A stretch of DNA of 64,000 bases. Origin: Neoroseomonas lacus (GTDB lineage Bacteria; Pseudomonadota; Alphaproteobacteria; Acetobacterales; Acetobacteraceae). The first letter of the stretch is position 1. Each line of letters starts with the position of its first letter. The notes beneath the pieces are model-generated. The model saw nothing but the letters and a program-made list of their open reading frames with translations. It did not search any database and was not told where the DNA came from. Shown in pieces: positions 61,207 to 64,000 of the stretch. The DNA lies in contig NZ_BMKW01000002.1 in the NCBI RefSeq assembly GCF_014644535.1, positions 273,034 to 337,033 of the forward strand. Reading direction: 5' to 3'. The position numbers and the translations under genes were made by a program.

Positions 61207-62573
61207 CGCCCCGCGCTCTTGCCTTTCCCCGCTTCCTCGCTGTCCACGCCCAAGCAGTGGGAGGCCCACGCCCCCATAAGGCTGATCCGCCGATCGAGCA
61301 TGTCACTGCGCCGATACGCCGCTGACGCGGAGTTTGCGATCTGGTGGGCCAGCGCGCGTTCGGCGGCTTCCCGTTCGTGAGGCCGGGTGTCGTCAACCCA
61401 TGTCGAGAACGAGGAGCGCAGGCCATGCGGCACCGCCTCACGCCCGTCCGGGTCCCTCCACGGCGCCGGCGCGCCGTTCGGCCGATCGGCGTTCATGCGT
61501 CGCATGACGGCGGACAGCGACATGTCGGACAGCGGCACGGTGCGCTTCCGGCCCTGAAAGATCATGGCATCTCCGCGCAGGGCGGCCAGGGCGGGGAGCT
61601 TCTCTGTCGTCGCCGCTATGCCGGTGGCATCCGCATAGGCCAAGGCGAGAACATCCAGGGCGGCGGGCACCAGCGGAACCCGGTGCGCCACCCTGTCGGC
61701 CGTCTTCCGTCCCTTCATGACCTCGCCGGGAATAGTCATGACTGGCGTAGCACCGTCGAACGATAACCAAGACCACCGAGCCTGCCGCACCTCGCCAGAG
61801 CGAAGTGCCGTCAGGCCGAGGAAGCGCAGCGCCAACGCCGACGCGCCCTCGACCTTCTTCAGGGCCGTGAAGAATGCAGGCACCTTCAACCAAGGGAGGG
61901 ACGGCTGTTTCTGCTTCCCGCGAAGCGGCGCCAGCCCGGTGTAGCGCAGCATCTTGGGGTCTGCGGGGTTGTCGTTGGCGCGCCAGCCGTGCGCCGCGGC
62001 GAACCGAAGGATGACGGCGACATACTGCAACGTCTTCTTGGCCACCGCCGGCGCCGACGCCCAAACGTCGCCTATGGCGTCGCGCACCGCGGCCCGGTCG
62101 ATATCTGCAACGGGCGTGTCACCGATCTTCGGATAGATGTGCCGTTCCAGAGCGGAACCCCACTGCTGCGCAGTCCGCGGGCTTTTCCAGCCCGGCATCT
62201 CGGCTTTGATGCATCGCTCTGCGACATGCCGGAAGGTGCGGGCGATGGCCACGTCCTCGGCCGCACGCTGATTGCGCTTCTCCTCCTTCTCAGCCCGCGC
62301 CGTTCGGATCGGATCATCACCGGCCCGCGCGGCCTTTCGCGCGGCATCGGCGCGCTCCTGCGCTTCCTTCAGGCCGATATCGGGATAGCCACCGCCGAGG
62401 CCCATGTCGCGGCGCCTCCCGTCGATCACGATCCTGGCGATCCAGGTCTTGGTACCGGAGGGCTTCACCACCACCAGGAGCCCCTTCCCCGCGACGACGC
62501 GATAGGGCTTCTCCCGACCCTTCAGAGCATCTAGGGCCTTCACCGTCAGCGCCACGTTCCGCACTCCGGGCAT
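61203..62573 (-). CDS. Tyrosine recombinase integrase (P4/DUF4102 type)
   Basis: This 456-aa protein from ATG 62573 has the N-terminal DUF4102 arm-binding domain (V-A-L-T-V-K-A-L-D-A-L-K-G), and catalytic residues R258 (T-A-L-R-S-G-E), H383-x-x-R386 (P-H-G-L-R-S-S), H410 (L-A-H-Q-I) and Y420 (A-S-A-A-Y-R-R-S). All are intact. P4-type integrases insert islands at tRNA genes. An upstream start at 62627 is possible. The att-like sequence lies at 62742-62757. Confidence 0.93.
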   Translation of the reverse strand: MPGVRNVALTVKALDALKGREKPYRVVAGKGLLVVVKPSGTKTWIARIVIDGRRRDMGLGGGYPDIGLKEAQERADAARKAARAGDDPIRTARAEKEEKRNQRAAEDVAIARTFRHVAERCIKAEMPGWKSPRTAQQWGSALERHIYPKIGDTPVADIDRAAVRDAIGDVWASAPAVAKKTLQYVAVILRFAAAHGWRANDNPADPKMLRYTGLAPLRGKQKQPSLPWLKVPAFFTALKKVEGASALALRFLGLTALRSGEVRQARWSWLSFDGATPVMTIPGEVMKGRKTADRVAHRVPLVPAALDVLALAYADATGIAATTEKLPALAALRGDAMIFQGRKRTVPLSDMSLSAVMRRMNADRPNGAPAPWRDPDGREAVPHGLRSSFSTWVDDTRPHEREAAERALAHQIANSASAAYRRSDMLDRRISLMGAWASHCLGVDSEEAGKGKSAGR

Positions 62574-62636
62574 GTGGGCACCGTCATCGGGGCCTTGATC
62601 CGGAGCCCACAATAGTGCCCACATCAAGCCTGCGCT

Positions 62637-62735
62637 AGCCTGATCTGATGTGATCCGTGTTGGCGTAGAATACGGCGGATTTTCTAGCTAATACCTCAGA
62701 AATCGAATCAGCCTGATCCGGTCTGATTCGCTATT
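62637..62735. promoter_or_regulatory. Integrase upstream repeats
   Basis: AGCCTGATC occurs at 62637-62645 and 62710-62718, each followed by TGAT-containing sequence. The inverted repeat CGAATCAG / CTGATTCG (62704-62711, 62723-62730; 11-bp spacer) overlaps the second. They lie between int and the att-like core, where arm-type integrase or excisionase sites are expected. Confidence 0.5.
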
Positions 62736-62741
62736 TTGGTT

Positions 62742-62757
62742 TCTCTCGACCGCACCA
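62742..62757 (+). other. Candidate attachment site (tRNA-Leu 3'-end core)
   Basis: The sequence TCTCTCGACCGCACCA matches the end I recall for many tRNA-Leu genes, including the CCA. No tRNA body precedes it, so it would be the short copy left at one junction of an island inserted in a tRNA. The partner copy or intact tRNA was not found in the window. Confidence 0.5.
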
Positions 62758-62941
62758 GTTTTCTCCTGAGCCTCTGAATACTCTGGCGTCGTGCGTCTCA
62801 TGGCCGCCCTATCGTCGCGCCGGCCAGGCGCCGCTGCGTCACATGGGTCTCGCGCTCTCCTTCGGCGAGTCTTGCCGCCGCGCCATTAAGCGTTCCGCAG
62901 CAAGAACCGACGCATGATGCGGCCTCAGAGGATGAGGCTCT

Positions 62942-64000
62942 ATGAAACTCCTGAACCGCAACAGCGCCAGCCAGGACCTGCGCAATGCAGCCGAATGGCT
63001 CGAAGTCCTGTCCAGCCATGCCGGCGTCGGCCTGTGGGACGCCATCCTGTACAATGGCGACGCCATGCACCCCAAGGCGCGCTGGACCTGGTCCGCCGAG
63101 TTCCGCCGCTTGGTCGGCTTTTCCTCCGTCGCTGAATTTCCCGATGTCGTGCAGTCCTGGTCCGACCGCCTGCACCCCGAGGATGTGGACGCGACCTTCG
63201 CCGCCTTTGGCCAGGCGCTGGCCACCGGCGCCGGCTATGACGTCACCTATCGCCTGAAGGTGCGCGACGGCAGCTATCGCTGGTTCCGCGCGACGGGCGG
63301 GGTGATCCTCGATGCCAACCGCACGCCGCGCCGCGCCTGTGGCAGCCTCGTCGACATCCATGACGCGCGCGAGGCGGAGGCCAGGCGCCGCAACATGACC
63401 GAAACGCTGGCGCGCCGCTTCGAAGCCGAGATCCTCGCCGCCGTGGGCGATGTCGCCGCCGCCGCCCAGCGGCTGGAACGCGATGCCGGACTGATGAACG
63501 GCTCGGCCGGGGAGGCCTCGCGCCGCGCCGGCCAGGTCGCCACCGCCTCCGAGGCCGCCGCCGCCAATGTCCAGTCCGTCACCGCCGCGACCGAGGAGGT
63601 CACCGCCTCGATTCGCGAAATCGCCCAGCAGGTGACGCGCAGCACCCAGGCAACGAGCACCGCGACCAACCAGGCGCAGCAGGCGACCCAGGTGGTGCAT
63701 GGTCTGGTCGGCGACGTACAGAAAATCGGCGATGTGGTGAAGCTGATCAGCGATATCGCCGGCCAGACCAACCTGCTCGCCCTCAACGCCACCATCGAGG
63801 CGGCCCGCGCCGGGGAAGCCGGCAAGGGCTTCGCCGTGGTCGCCTCCGAGGTGAAGACCCTGGCCGCCCAGACCGCCAAGGCGACTGAGGAGATCACCGC
63901 CCGCATCAGCGCGGTGCGCGACGCGACGGGCAATGTCTCCCTCGCGATCGACGCCGTCGCCCGCACCATAGACCAGCTCGCCGAAGCCGCAACCGCGATC
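62942..64000 (+). CDS. Cytoplasmic PAS-containing chemoreceptor (methyl-accepting protein), partial
   Basis: The gene starts at ATG 62942 (GAGGATGAGG upstream) and runs off the window, 353 codons visible. A PAS_3-type domain (~20-145; [22 protein letters not shown]) is followed by the methyl-accepting signalling helices. The hairpin tip [18 protein letters not shown] (~275-292) is well conserved. No membrane segment is seen, so it is a soluble receptor. It is likely the chromosomal neighbour beyond the integration site. Confidence 0.93.
   Translation, partial: MKLLNRNSASQDLRNAAEWLEVLSSHAGVGLWDAILYNGDAMHPKARWTWSAEFRRLVGFSSVAEFPDVVQSWSDRLHPEDVDATFAAFGQALATGAGYDVTYRLKVRDGSYRWFRATGGVILDANRTPRRACGSLVDIHDAREAEARRRNMTETLARRFEAEILAAVGDVAAAAQRLERDAGLMNGSAGEASRRAGQVATASEAAAANVQSVTAATEEVTASIREIAQQVTRSTQATSTATNQAQQATQVVHGLVGDVQKIGDVVKLISDIAGQTNLLALNATIEAARAGEAGKGFAVVASEVKTLAAQTAKATEEITARISAVRDATGNVSLAIDAVARTIDQLAEAATAI

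Noticed and set aside
1..64000. CRISPR array
   Set aside because: No regularly spaced short repeats were seen; repeat pairs found are IS ends, operators or hairpins.

Overview
The window is G+C-rich and tightly packed, with many 4-bp stop/start overlaps (ATGA, GTGA). Gene content (FixL/FixJ-type regulators, a bd oxidase, mdc genes, a cytoplasmic PAS chemoreceptor) and the IS families suggest an alphaproteobacterium, perhaps an Acetobacteraceae/Roseomonas-like organism. That placement is inference from gene style; no rRNA or tRNA gene was seen.

Layout. (1) 1-3.6 kb is mobile debris: IS630 and IS3 remnants, a tandem ribbon-helix-helix (RHH) regulator and a small KilAC-like ORF. (2) 3.7-6.2 kb is a stress cassette: Dps, peroxiredoxin, DsbA-like oxidoreductase and an alpha/beta hydrolase. 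(3) 7.1-8.7 kb is an MscS channel. (4) 9.3-14.4 kb is an RND efflux pair with an AraC-type regulator. (5) 14.5-26.7 kb is a redox block: fdhD, a cysteine desulfurase, a FixL/FixJ-like kinase and regulators, a Tat-exported oxalate decarboxylase, a second Dps, an FdhF/YdeP-type molybdoenzyme and cytochrome bd (cydAB). It could form an oxalate -> formate -> quinol -> O2 route. (6) 27.3-34.6 kb holds a solute-binding protein, an esterase-like hydrolase, Ohr, an orphan FixJ-like regulator and a 909-aa wHTH/NB-ARC/TPR regulator.

(7) 34.6-50.5 kb is the best-organised part: a divergent AraC regulator, then a complete biotin-independent malonate decarboxylase operon (mdcACDEGBFH). It continues on the same strand into an acetoacetate-decarboxylase-like protein, a PoxB-like TPP enzyme, a cis-CaaD-like tautomerase and a ytcA-mdtNOP-like export system. 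(8) 50.7-52.4 kb is a Na+/H+ antiporter.

(9) 52.6-56.7 kb is an insertion-sequence cluster: an IS630 with a probable -1 frameshift site, an IS3/IS2-like element with terminal repeats and 5-bp target duplications nested in an IS66 tail, a second broken RHH gene and a decayed IS5. (10) 57.3-62.8 kb looks like a small integrative element or phage satellite: broken antirepressor, primase/replicase, HTH protein, unknown protein, P4-type integrase, and a 16-bp stretch that looks like a tRNA-Leu 3' end. (11) The window ends inside a PAS chemoreceptor gene.

All assignments come from reading the sequence and recalled family knowledge; no database search was run.
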